Of a stretch of DNA of 64,000 nt, positions 27,936 through 35,898 are shown in pieces. Origin of the DNA: Saprospiraceae bacterium (GTDB lineage: Bacteria; Bacteroidota; Bacteroidia; Chitinophagales; Saprospiraceae); NCBI GenBank assembly GCA_019638385.1, contig JAHBTW010000015.1:57227-121226 (forward strand), in the 5' to 3' direction. Position 1 is the stretch's first letter. Each line of letters opens with the position of its first letter. Made by a program: the position numbers and the translations under genes. Below the pieces are notes generated by a model. The model did no database searches. It was not told the origin of the DNA and was given only the letters and a program-made list of their open reading frames with translations.

Positions 27936-28777
27936 TGATTATCGGCGCCTTTGGCAAATTTCCAGGTACGGGCATTGGCCAAGGCCAAATCTCTCAATTT
28001 GGCAGAGGTGGCGGTGGAGCCGCTCTGGGTATAGGTGGCGCTGGTAACCGTGCCGTTGGCATCTACACAAACCCGGATCACTACTTTTCCTCTATCCTGA
28101 GAATTGTCGTTAATTTTAGGTGCGGCCACAACTCCTCTTCCACCCAAACCGCCGCCCACCGTACCGATGCCGGTACTCACACCGCTCAGCTTGTCAGCAT
28201 TGGGGTCGCCGCTGGGGTCGCCCTGATTGCCGGGAGTGCCGGTATTGCCTTTGCCGGGGCCACTGCCCGATAGGCTTCCTGCCAGATCGCCTTTGAGTTT
28301 ATCCGCGGCTGCTTTTTCTGCGGCTGCTTTTTCTGCGGCTTTGCGTTTGGCATCTTCCTCGGCTCTTCGCTTGGCGTCTTCCTCGGCTTTGCGTTTAGCA
28401 TCTGCTTCGGCCTGCGCTTTTTTCTCCTGTTCCTGTTTGCGCTTCAGCGCGAGGGCCTCCGGGTCTTCGGTCACGCGGACCTCTTTTTCTTTTACCGGTT
28501 CGGGTTTGGCCGGCTCTGCTTTCGGAGGGGCAGCTTCCTCTTGAGGTTTTACCACCGGTTCGGCCGCTTGAGGAGGAGCGGCATTGTTATCGCCCTGCCC
28601 CACATCGGGCAATCCGAGATTGACGAGTATTCCTTCCTGGCCGGGAGGCGGGTCGGGAAAGGTGAGCAACGGAAAAAGAACCAATAATATAAGTATGATA
28701 TGAATCAACGTGCTGATGAGCGCGCTCCGTTGGCGGTTTTTCGGTTCTTCTCTGCTAACTAAGGTGTCAACTGCCAT
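27899..28777 (-). CDS. Energy transducer TonB-like protein
   Basis: 292 residues. One N-terminal membrane segment (about 19-40, ALISTLIHIILILLVLFPLL) is followed by a long Lys/Ala/Glu-rich periplasmic helix with repeats (RKAEEDAKRRAEEDAKRKA) and a Gly-rich linker. A short C-terminal TonB-type domain ends the protein (GKVVIRVCVDANGTVTSATY, LRDLALANARTWKF). It transmits the proton-motive force from ExbB/ExbD to outer-membrane receptors. It follows two exbD genes and exbB on the same strand. The repeat-rich middle resembles TolA as well as TonB. Confidence 0.87.
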   Translation of the reverse strand: MAVDTLVSREEPKNRQRSALISTLIHIILILLVLFPLLTFPDPPPGQEGILVNLGLPDVGQGDNNAAPPQAAEPVVKPQEEAAPPKAEPAKPEPVKEKEVRVTEDPEALALKRKQEQEKKAQAEADAKRKAEEDAKRRAEEDAKRKAAEKAAAEKAAADKLKGDLAGSLSGSGPGKGNTGTPGNQGDPSGDPNADKLSGVSTGIGTVGGGLGGRGVVAAPKINDNSQDRGKVVIRVCVDANGTVTSATYTQSGSTATSAKLRDLALANARTWKFAKGADNQCGTISYNFQVQ

Positions 28778-28897
28778 GTCTGTGTCGTTTTTTATGAAAA
28801 TGATCGGCGTTTGTAATCACTCAAAAGAGAACGCCTATATCGCAAGGAAAAATACTTTATTCAATTTGGATTGACAAATCTTTAACAGAGCAACCCG

Positions 28898-29302
28898 TCA
28901 ACGGCTTTTTTCGGTAGTCAGAATGGCGTTGATGCCGTATCGCAGGGCAATGTCCATCACCGCCACTACATATTCGGTGGGCGTTTCATCGTTGGGTGAG
29001 ATGGTGATGGAGAAATCGCTTTTTGCGCCGTCCGACCGGCGTTTCAATTCCTGATCCAGTGTGGCCAGGTCAATGCTTCTGCCGTTGAGTGCAAAACTGC
29101 CGCTGGTGGTAATGCGCACGTCATCAATGTTCTTTTGCGTCACTACTTTGGTTTGGGAGGTGCCGGGCAATTTTAAATTCAGTGCATTGGGCGCCACGAC
29201 CGAGGAGGTGAGCATGAAGAATATGAGCAACAAAAAGATGATGTCCGTGAGAGAGGACATATTGAATTGCGCATTGACTTTTGAGCGTTTCTTGATAGGC
29301 AT
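28898..29302 (-). CDS. exbD: ExbD/TolR-family biopolymer transport protein (second copy)
   Basis: 134 residues. The cytoplasmic start KKRSKVNAQFNMSSLTDIIFLLLIFFMLTSS includes the conserved membrane aspartate (LTD). The periplasmic domain ends SRRYGINAILTTEK-like. With ExbB it forms the proton channel that drives TonB. It is the second exbD in tandem, and a 120-bp gap separates it from the tonB-like gene. Confidence 0.92.
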   Translation of the reverse strand: MPIKKRSKVNAQFNMSSLTDIIFLLLIFFMLTSSVVAPNALNLKLPGTSQTKVVTQKNIDDVRITTSGSFALNGRSIDLATLDQELKRRSDGAKSDFSITISPNDETPTEYVVAVMDIALRYGINAILTTEKSR

Positions 29303-29325
29303 TTCTTTGTTTTTTTCAGATGAGA

Positions 29326-29724
29326 CTAACTCTTGGGCTGCGTTGCGATGATGGCGCGCGCCTTGTTTTTGGCGGCAGCCTCCATTACATCCACTACATA
29401 ACCAAACGGGGCCCCCACTTCTGCTACAATGGTTACCGTAGCGTCGGGTTGGTTGCCGGCCTGAGTCAATGCAGTGCCCATAGCGCGTGTGATGGCCTTC
29501 GGGTCAATTTCCTGATTGTTGAGGGTGTGCCGCCCGCTTTTTTCAATGGTGACTACGACCGTTACCGGCGCCACGGTTTTAGCATCTGATTCCGGCAGCG
29601 TGAACGGCTGTATTTTTACCAAAGTAGAGGTAAGCATAAAAAACAGCAGCAACAGAAAGATGATGTCTGTCAAAGAAGCCAGACTGAATTCCGCACTGAC
29701 ACCGCTCCGTTTCTTTAATCCCAT
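29326..29724 (-). CDS. exbD: ExbD/TolR-family biopolymer transport protein (first copy)
   Basis: 132 residues, a paralogue of the next gene downstream. GLKKRSGVSAEFSLASLTDIIFLLLLFFMLTS holds the membrane segment and the proton-carrying Asp. Two exbD genes between exbB and tonB are usual in Bacteroidota, and heteromeric ExbD is possible. There is a 23-bp gap to the second copy. Confidence 0.92.
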   Translation of the reverse strand: MGLKKRSGVSAEFSLASLTDIIFLLLLFFMLTSTLVKIQPFTLPESDAKTVAPVTVVVTIEKSGRHTLNNQEIDPKAITRAMGTALTQAGNQPDATVTIVAEVGAPFGYVVDVMEAAAKNKARAIIATQPKS

Positions 29725-29750
29725 AAAAATTTCATTTTTTTATAAGTTTC

Positions 29751-29788
29751 ATCCGCCCGTAGCCACGCAAGGCGTGGCGAAGGCGGAT
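29751..29788. repeat. Nested hairpin between exbB and exbD
   Basis: The inner stem is CCACGC aag GCGTGG (29763-29777) and the outer stem is ATCCGCC/GGCGGAT (29751-29757 with 29782-29788). The same CCACGC/GCGTGG core recurs at 54006-54020. Confidence 0.6.
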
Positions 29789-29882
29789 TGTGGGTTACTT
29801 CAAAAATCATCAATCATGTTTTCTGAAATCTGCTGACTTCGATTTAAGATTGATGAGTGTTGAATGCAGATTGTTGAAGTAT

Positions 29883-29940
29883 CTATGCTAACCGCCATAC
29901 CGCCTACCTCCCCGCCACTCTATGCCCTCTGCTCTCTGCC
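29883..29940 (-). repeat. Dispersed intergenic repeat (TATGCCCTCTGCTC family)
   Basis: It contains TATGCCCTCTGCTC (29921-29934), identical to 12317-12330. Its reverse complement, reading GGCAGAGAGCA then GTGG then TAGGCGGTATG, matches 41568-41606. It sits just after the exbB stop codon. Confidence 0.6.
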
Positions 29941-29941
29941 A

Positions 29942-30637
29942 TCAATGCGTCGGCTCTTGGAGCAAGTCCATGAACTCCGTAGTGCTGCGCTCCATTTTGA
30001 ATACCACTTTATCTACGTTGGCTACCAGTACGTTATACGCTACCAATGCGAAGATACCCACTACGAGCCCGAACGCGGTAGTAAGAAGTGCCTGGTATAT
30101 ACCGCCGGCGAGTACAGAGGGGGTTACGTTTTGTTCGGATGCCATTTTGTAGAAGGCCATGATCATACCCGTAACGGTACCGAGAAAGCCCAACATCGGA
30201 GATGCGCCGGCAATACTGGCGAGGGAGGAGAGGTTTTTTTCGAGTTTGAAAATTTCGAGGTTGCCCACGTTTTCAATAGCAGCGTCTATATCGCGCAGGG
30301 GCTTCCCGATGCGCATCAAGCCTTTCTCCACCATGCGCGCTACGGGCGAATCGGTGGCCTGGCAAAGCGACTTGGCGCCCTGAATGTTGCCCGATTGCAC
30401 ATTGAAGCGGATGTTGTTCATAAAACTCTCATCCATCTGAGATGCCTTTTTGATGGTGAGAAAGCGCTCAATGAAAATGTAGAAAGCGATAAACGACATG
30501 ATCAATTGCAAGCTAACGATGATCAAGGCGATAGGGCCGCCGGAAACAAGGATGTCAAACAGGCTTTGTGTGCCTTCCTCCGGTGCATCGCGTACAATAT
30601 CAGTCGTCTGAAAGAGCAAAATAATGTTTTCCAGCAT
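29942..30637 (-). CDS. exbB: ExbB/TolQ/MotA-family proton channel protein
   Basis: 231 residues from ATG 30637 (MLENIILLF); the longer frame upstream is not coding-like. Three membrane segments are visible: about 30-52, then a pair at about 130-200 (ASIAGASPMLGFLGTVTGMI and TTAFGLVVGIFALVAYNVLV). These are typical of ExbB. It makes the pentameric channel with ExbD. A -7 box (TAGCTTTG, minus strand) lies at 30671-30678, so this is the first gene of the exbB-exbD-exbD-tonB cluster. Confidence 0.93.
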   Translation of the reverse strand: MLENIILLFQTTDIVRDAPEEGTQSLFDILVSGGPIALIIVSLQLIMSFIAFYIFIERFLTIKKASQMDESFMNNIRFNVQSGNIQGAKSLCQATDSPVARMVEKGLMRIGKPLRDIDAAIENVGNLEIFKLEKNLSSLASIAGASPMLGFLGTVTGMIMAFYKMASEQNVTPSVLAGGIYQALLTTAFGLVVGIFALVAYNVLVANVDKVVFKMERSTTEFMDLLQEPTH

Positions 30638-30670
30638 GGGTGATGATTTTTTGTTTTGTTGTTTGAAACG

Positions 30671-30678
30671 CAAAGCTA
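30671..30678 (-). promoter_or_regulatory. -7 box for the exbB cluster
   Basis: TAGCTTTG on the minus strand fits TAnnTTTG, 34 bp before the exbB start. Confidence 0.5.
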
Positions 30679-30740
30679 AACAACGCCGGACATAAGCGAA
30701 AATTGTTAATGAAAAATTGTTGTTCCCCTTATGCGTTCGC

Positions 30741-31466
30741 ATGGCCGGGAAGCCTGTTTTTAACTACCTTCGCGCACTCATTTCACACCCAAAAATCGCA
30801 CCGCAGTTGATACACGGCTTCATTTTTGATATGGACGGCACCATGGTGGACAATATGATGGTACACCATCGCGCCTGGCAGCGCAAGTTGGCCTCCCTCG
30901 GATTGGAACTCACGCTCGAAGAAGTTCGACTGAGTATTCACGGCGTCAACGAGGAAATCATCGAACGCCTGTTCGGCAATCGCTTCAGCCCCGATGAACG
31001 CCGGCAAATAGCCTGGGAAAAAGAGGCCGAATACCGCGACATCTTCCTGCCGGAGCTGCGTCTTATTAATGGCTTGGACGCTTTTTTGGCAGCGGCAGCA
31101 ACGCAGCATATTCCCATGGGGATCGGCACGGCAGCGCCGCCGGAGAATGTGGATTTTGTATTGGATCATCTCAACCTGCACCCCTTTTTTCGCACGGTCA
31201 TAGATGCTTCAAAGGTGACGAAGGGCAAACCCGCTCCGGAAGTTTTTCTTCGGGTGGCAGAAGGGCTGGGGCTGCCGCCGGATCAATGTATGGTATTTGA
31301 AGATTCTCCCACCGGGGCCGAGGCCGCCCGTCGGGCGGGTATGCCGGCCGTCATCGTGACCACTACGCACGGCGCAGCGGAATTTGCCCATTTCGACAAT
31401 GTGGTGCAAATAATTCCCGATTTCAGCGGGCTGCATCCCCAAGTCTTGTGTACAGCAGCCCTTTGA
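30741..31466 (+). CDS. HAD-superfamily phosphatase/phosphoglucomutase-like
   Basis: Up to 241 residues. HAD motif I is FIFDMDGTMVDN, motif II lies in PMGIGTAAP, motif III is the Lys in KVTKGKPAPEVFL, and motif IV is MVFEDSPTGAEAARRAGM. It fits beta-phosphoglucomutase-like phosphatases acting on sugar phosphates. ATG 30741 is the longest sensible start. However, a promoter-like TACCTTCG at 30765-30772 lies inside that frame, so TTG 30807 (LIHGFIFDMDGT) could be the true start. Divergent from exbB. Confidence 0.85.
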   Translation: MAGKPVFNYLRALISHPKIAPQLIHGFIFDMDGTMVDNMMVHHRAWQRKLASLGLELTLEEVRLSIHGVNEEIIERLFGNRFSPDERRQIAWEKEAEYRDIFLPELRLINGLDAFLAAAATQHIPMGIGTAAPPENVDFVLDHLNLHPFFRTVIDASKVTKGKPAPEVFLRVAEGLGLPPDQCMVFEDSPTGAEAARRAGMPAVIVTTTHGAAEFAHFDNVVQIIPDFSGLHPQVLCTAAL

Positions 31467-31502
31467 GCCGGTTTTCTTCACCTCAAACGTAAAGAATCTC
31501 TC

Positions 31503-31510
31503 TACCTTTG
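31503..31510 (+). promoter_or_regulatory. -7 box for purC
   Basis: TACCTTTG fits TAnnTTTG, 21 bp before the purC ATG. Confidence 0.5.
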
Positions 31511-31531
31511 GTACTTCGTAATTCTTCGCTT

Positions 31532-32488
31532 ATGTCTGTTGAATCCAATTCTAATTCTATATTTGAAACCCGCTTTGAATTTCCGGGGCAAACGGGGTTT
31601 TACCGGGGCAAAGTGCGCGATGTTTATACCGTCGGCGAGCAACTCGTGATGGTAGCTACCGATCGCATTTCTGCATTCGATCACATTCTTCCCCGCCCCA
31701 TTCCCTGTAAAGGGCAGGTGCTGAACCAAACGGCCGTTTATTTTCTGGAAGCTACCCGCGACATCGTGCCCAATTGGTTGTTATCTGCGCCCGATCCCAA
31801 TGTGGCCGTCGGGCTGCACTGCGACCCCATCCGGGTAGAGATGGTCATCCGGGGCTATCTTTCCGGCCACGCCTGGAGAGAATACTCAGCGGGCAAGCGC
31901 ATTCTGTGCGGTGTGACCATGCCGGAGTATTTGCGCGAAAGCGATTCTTTCCCCGAACCGATCATCACGCCCGCTACCAAGGCCGACGAAGGCCACGATG
32001 AAGATATTTCCCGCGAGGATATACTCCGACAGGGCATTGTGAGCGAAGAAGACTATGTGCAATTGGAGGTCTATACCCGCGCCCTGTTTCAGCGCGGCAC
32101 GGAAATGGCGGCGGAGCGCGGCCTCATTTTGGTGGATACCAAATACGAGTTTGGCAAAAAAGACGGAAAAATATACCTCATAGACGAGGTGCATACGCCC
32201 GACAGTTCGCGGTATTTTTATGCAGAGGGCTATGAAGAGCGGCAAAAACGGGGCGAACGCCAGCAGCAGCTATCCAAAGAGTTTGTGCGCGAATGGCTGA
32301 TGAGTTATGGGTTTCAGGGGCTGGAAGGACAGTTGATGCCCGCTATGCCCGATTTTTTTGTGGAACAAATTTCGCAGCGGTACATTGAACTGTACGAGCG
32401 CATCACAGGCAGGTACTTTGAATATGCTGATACGGATAATATAGAGGAACGGATTCGCCGGAATATTTTGAGCGCAATTGCTCGTTAG
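31532..32488 (+). CDS. purC: SAICAR synthetase (phosphoribosylaminoimidazole-succinocarboxamide synthase)
   Basis: 318 residues from ATG 31532. Motifs include GKVRDVYTVGEQLVMVATDRISAFD, PIRVEMVIRGYLSGHAWREY, LVDTKYEFGKKDGKIYLIDE and HTPDSSRYF. It joins aspartate to CAIR in purine synthesis. It has the longer form usual in Bacteroidota and eukaryotes. It converges with the lipoprotein gene, overlapping it by 4 bp. Confidence 0.96.
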   Translation: MSVESNSNSIFETRFEFPGQTGFYRGKVRDVYTVGEQLVMVATDRISAFDHILPRPIPCKGQVLNQTAVYFLEATRDIVPNWLLSAPDPNVAVGLHCDPIRVEMVIRGYLSGHAWREYSAGKRILCGVTMPEYLRESDSFPEPIITPATKADEGHDEDISREDILRQGIVSEEDYVQLEVYTRALFQRGTEMAAERGLILVDTKYEFGKKDGKIYLIDEVHTPDSSRYFYAEGYEERQKRGERQQQLSKEFVREWLMSYGFQGLEGQLMPAMPDFFVEQISQRYIELYERITGRYFEYADTDNIEERIRRNILSAIAR

Positions 32489-33159
32489 CGCGGCAGGCTG
32501 TCGCGATGCTCAAATTGCAGGCTCCGGCAGAAGGCCAGATAATCCTTCACCTCCATCCGGGCTTTTGTGAGCACCTGCTGAAAAGCCTCTTTTTCTTTCG
32601 AAGAAAGTGCTGCCGCCTGGAGCGCGGCGGTTAATTCCGAGTCCAAAAATTCGAGCGTAAGCATTTGGTTTTGAAGGGCATCGCCGGTTCTATCGGGACT
32701 GGGTTTTTGCAAGTTCCTTTTGGCGGCGTTGAAATAATCGCCGCTCAATTCCATTTGAGTTTTAATGATATTCAGTCGCTCATTGAGCGGGCGAACGCGA
32801 TCGGCCAGGCTGCGCTTCCAATGCTCGCCGATGTTGTACAGGGCGGGGTCGGATCGAAGCGCGTACAGGTGTTTTTCCAACAAACCAAGAGCGGTCGCAG
32901 TCCGGTCAAAACAGGCCGGCGTTTCTGCTCCCGGCGATTTAGCTGTTAAGCGGCCCATGTCCTCGCGCAGCGCGCTGCATCGTTGTTGGAGCGAGTCGAG
33001 CAAATCGGGCGCCGCCACGGGGAGCCGGTCGTCGTCGGCCGAAAGCACCGCCGTCATTTGCCGGACTTGCGCCTCGATGCGGAGGCATTGCTTTTCGGGC
33101 GAAGAACAGGCAAGGAGCAGTACGCTCAGGATAGAGGCAGCGATCAGCGCGTGTTTCAT
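32485..33159 (-). CDS. Putative lipoprotein, helical, unknown function
   Basis: 224 residues with a lipobox (LLLACSS, Cys18), so probably membrane-anchored by lipid. The rest is alpha-helical with several Cys and heptad-like leucines (LLDSLQQRCSALREDM, LEFLDSELTAALQAA). No domain is recognised. Its start overlaps the cmk stop by one base (TGATG), indicating translational coupling with cmk. Confidence 0.75.
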   Translation of the reverse strand: MKHALIAASILSVLLLACSSPEKQCLRIEAQVRQMTAVLSADDDRLPVAAPDLLDSLQQRCSALREDMGRLTAKSPGAETPACFDRTATALGLLEKHLYALRSDPALYNIGEHWKRSLADRVRPLNERLNIIKTQMELSGDYFNAAKRNLQKPSPDRTGDALQNQMLTLEFLDSELTAALQAAALSSKEKEAFQQVLTKARMEVKDYLAFCRSLQFEHRDSLPR

Positions 33160-33836
33160 CAGCCGGTTGTCATTTTGGCGCGGGCAAGGCCCTGTACGAG
33201 TTCCAACTGCTCTTGGCGCGTGAGTTGCGTATTGTCAATAACAATGGCGTCGTCGGCTTTTCTCAGCGGACTGTCGGCGCGGGTGGAGTCAATGCGGTCG
33301 CGCTCCAACAGATTTTCGCGAACGATATCGGCGCTCAGGTCCACTCCTTTTTCGCGTAGTTCGAGTTGCCGGCGGCGCACCCTTTCATCCGGTTCTGCGG
33401 TCAGGAATATTTTTAATTCGGCATCGGGAAAAACCACAGTACCGATATCGCGGCCATCCATTACGATGCCGCCTTTGCGGCCGAGCGCTTTTTGTTGGCT
33501 GACGAGTGCGCGGCGCACGGCAGGCACGGCGGCTACCGGGCTTACCAGTTCTGAAACCCTCATGCTTCTGATGTCTTCCTCTACGTCCTGGCCGTTGAGG
33601 AAGGTCCGGTTGGCGCCGTCGGCATGTTTGAACTCGATGAGGATATCATCTAAGGCATTGACCACGGCGTCTTCATCGGCGAGATTCACCGCATGGTCGA
33701 GGAAGAAGAGCGTTACGGCGCGATACATGGCGCCGGAGTCCACGTAGCCGAAACCGAGGGCAGCGGCAAGGTCGCGGGCAAGCGTGCTTTTTCCGCAGGA
33801 AGAATGACCGTCTATGGCAATGATGATATTTCTCAC
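33159..33836 (-). CDS. cmk: (d)CMP kinase
   Basis: 225 residues from GTG 33836 (VRNIIIAIDGHSSCGKSTLARDL). The longer frame to 33905 overlaps the preceding gene and has no family similarity. The P-loop is DGHSSCGKST, followed by YVDSGAMYRAVTL, and the nucleoside-binding GRDIGTVVFPDAELKIFLTA. It phosphorylates CMP and dCMP. A GTG start is assumed because no ATG fits. Confidence 0.94.
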   Translation of the reverse strand: MRNIIIAIDGHSSCGKSTLARDLAAALGFGYVDSGAMYRAVTLFFLDHAVNLADEDAVVNALDDILIEFKHADGANRTFLNGQDVEEDIRSMRVSELVSPVAAVPAVRRALVSQQKALGRKGGIVMDGRDIGTVVFPDAELKIFLTAEPDERVRRRQLELREKGVDLSADIVRENLLERDRIDSTRADSPLRKADDAIVIDNTQLTRQEQLELVQGLARAKMTTG

Positions 33837-33874
33837 GAGGTGGTTTTGGATGCAAGCGGGGCAAAAATAGTCTC

Positions 33875-35383
33875 TTATTTGAAAAAGCCGGCTACGATTT
33901 CCCACAGCTTCTCATAAGGGATTATTTCCAACCGGCTGGAGCTTCCCCGGTACCGGAAAGGTATTTTGGAAAGTTCTTGCAGCAGGGCTTCTTTTTTTTT
34001 CATGTCGGAGAGGCGGTAATTGTTCGTTTTCAACAGGTTGAGCAGCCGGATGAAAATGGTCTGACGCTGGAAAATCTTTGAGCGCTCCAATGCTTTTGAC
34101 AGTTTGTACAGCCAGTCAATTTGTTGGGAAGCGGCGCTGAAATTTCCGTATTGAAATAAAAAAAGGATTTGAGCTATGGCGATGAGAATGGTTTCGTTTT
34201 GTTTTTGGGGCAAAAACGGCACCGGCGCTTCGATGAACTCCTGCACTTGAAACGATTTTTCTTTGGGCATGAGCCTAAACTGCTGGTCGGCGGGGCGCAA
34301 TTCCATCAGGAGGTGCATATATGCTGCGAAGAGGTCCCATTTTCCCTGCTCTTCCAGCGGCAGTTTGCGCATGATTTTTGAATCGGCGACCTCTCTGAAT
34401 ACAGCAAAGGCATTGAGCACATTATCGGCATGAATGTTGAACAGGAGATACAATTCCATGAGTTTCAGCCATTCCGGGTCGTCGCTGTGGGTGTTTCGGA
34501 AGGCTTGTTCTGCGATGGCTCTGCCTTTGTTGAAATCCTTGGTGTGGAGCGCTGCGCGCAGTTGGCCCAGTGAAAAAAGGGATTTTTTGTCTTTGGAAGC
34601 CCGCGTCGGATGGTTCATCAGGTATTGCTCTGCCTGAGCGCCGGCATCTGCGGCAGCGGCGAAATCTCCGTCCATTTCAAAGCGGAGCATCCATGTTTCA
34701 AAGGCGTGGAGGCTTATGTCGGGCGAATCGTATTTTTCTGATAGCCGGAGAGCCTCGTCGCAATAGGCGGTAATTTGCTCGGATACGGTTTTTGAATAAC
34801 TTTTTTCTGAATGGTAGGCCATTTTAACGCAGAGCAAAAGTTCCTCGCTGCGTTGCTCGGCATCCCATACGGGCATAAATTGCGCGATCAGCACATTTTG
34901 TTCGGCAAAGGCTTTTTCATCGTTTTGTTCGGCAAAATAACCCCGCAAGATGCGGGCGGTTGCAGCCACAATTTCTGCAAACTTATATTTCAGCGCAGTT
35001 TGTTGCAATTGCAATGCCTCAGAAAGCGCCGTTTGCGTGGAGCCAAAATTGTGCAGAATATACACCAGCGCCAACTGCCGCCGGCAATGGTACAAAAAAG
35101 CCTGATAATCACCCTTTTTGGGCTGAGCTACGCTGAGAAAGAAAAAGGAATTGAGCAGCTTGCGCTTAAACCGGGACTTGAGTTGCCGGTAACGATCATC
35201 TGAAGGGTCGGTTTCATACAAAGCCGCAGCGGCATCTGCATCGCTGAAGAACTCCCCCTTTTGCAGGGCCTCGTAAAACGCGGTCAGCTTGTTGTCCTGC
35301 CGAAGGTTCTGCTGATCGAATATCTCGATTTTACTCAACTTTTTCCGGTCGAGGATGCGGGCTATTTCTATGAGTTCTTTCAT
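33875..35383 (-). CDS. Conserved helical (TPR-like) protein of unknown function
   Basis: 502 residues from ATG 35383 (MKELIEIARIL). The frame further upstream translates a 12-bp hairpin and is rejected. It is all-helical with TPR-like pairs (FAEIVAATARILRGYFAEQN, WMLRFEMDGDFAAAADAGAQ). The N-terminal part holds an aromatic run, KRKLLNSFFFLSV. No signal peptide is seen, so it is probably cytoplasmic. It is followed by cmk at 38 bp. I do not recognise the family. Its size and style match hypothetical proteins common in Saprospiria. Confidence 0.75.
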   Translation of the reverse strand: MKELIEIARILDRKKLSKIEIFDQQNLRQDNKLTAFYEALQKGEFFSDADAAAALYETDPSDDRYRQLKSRFKRKLLNSFFFLSVAQPKKGDYQAFLYHCRRQLALVYILHNFGSTQTALSEALQLQQTALKYKFAEIVAATARILRGYFAEQNDEKAFAEQNVLIAQFMPVWDAEQRSEELLLCVKMAYHSEKSYSKTVSEQITAYCDEALRLSEKYDSPDISLHAFETWMLRFEMDGDFAAAADAGAQAEQYLMNHPTRASKDKKSLFSLGQLRAALHTKDFNKGRAIAEQAFRNTHSDDPEWLKLMELYLLFNIHADNVLNAFAVFREVADSKIMRKLPLEEQGKWDLFAAYMHLLMELRPADQQFRLMPKEKSFQVQEFIEAPVPFLPQKQNETILIAIAQILFLFQYGNFSAASQQIDWLYKLSKALERSKIFQRQTIFIRLLNLLKTNNYRLSDMKKKEALLQELSKIPFRYRGSSSRLEIIPYEKLWEIVAGFFK

Positions 35384-35394
35384 CAATTCCGGCG

Positions 35395-35426
35395 TTGTAG
35401 AGATGCAATATAGAGCATCTCTACAA
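35395..35426. repeat. REP-like hairpin upstream of the helical protein gene
   Basis: TTGTAGAGATGC and its perfect complement GCATCTCTACAA enclose an 8-nt loop. This TAGAGATG/CATCTCTA style resembles repetitive extragenic palindromes. It lies 12 bp upstream of the start codon, so it may also hide or expose the ribosome binding site. Confidence 0.65.
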
Positions 35427-35506
35427 ATTGGCCGCATATAAAAGTGGGAACAAAACAAAAAGAAAACGCTCCACCGGGGAGCGTTTGTCAATGCAACGAA
35501 CGACAA

Positions 35507-35728
35507 TTAGTATTCGTCGTCGTTGAAGAGAAAATCTTCCTTCCGGGGGTAGTCCGGCCAGATGTCTTCAATACCTTCATAGAGTTCATCTTCGTCTTCC
35601 ATTTCCTGAAGATTCTCAATCACTTCCACCGGAGCGCCGGAGCGGATGGCATAGTCAATAAGCTCATCTCTTGATGCAGGCCAGGGAGCATCTTCCAGAT
35701 GATAGGCCAGTTCCAAAGTCCAATACAT
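35507..35728 (-). CDS. DUF2795 small acidic protein
   Basis: 73 residues, MYWTLELAYHLEDAPWPASRDELIDYAIRSG and an Asp/Glu-rich tail. It matches the DUF2795 pattern: a short helical domain in which a run of residues before APWPA packs on ASRDELIDYA. Function is unknown, and it is common as a single short gene in Bacteroidota. A -7 box (TACTTTTG, minus) lies at 35830-35837, leaving an untranslated leader of about 95 nt that includes the palindrome CGAACGTTCG. Confidence 0.8.
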   Translation of the reverse strand: MYWTLELAYHLEDAPWPASRDELIDYAIRSGAPVEVIENLQEMEDEDELYEGIEDIWPDYPRKEDFLFNDDEY

Positions 35729-35829
35729 AGTTGTCTGAATTTTCTGTTTAGTTGAGTGATGTCACCGAACGTTCGCCAATAACGAATGAAAAGCGAAAAT
35801 CGTTGAGCGCCACTCCGCTCATTTTTCCG

Positions 35830-35837
35830 CAAAAGTA
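35830..35837 (-). promoter_or_regulatory. -7 box for the DUF2795 gene
   Basis: TACTTTTG on the minus strand fits TAnnTTTG. It leaves a leader of about 95 nt. Confidence 0.4.
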
Positions 35838-35898
35838 AAAACTGGACGCTGAATACAGCATTTGAAGTGTCATAAAGGCCGAAAATATTTTTTCTTTT

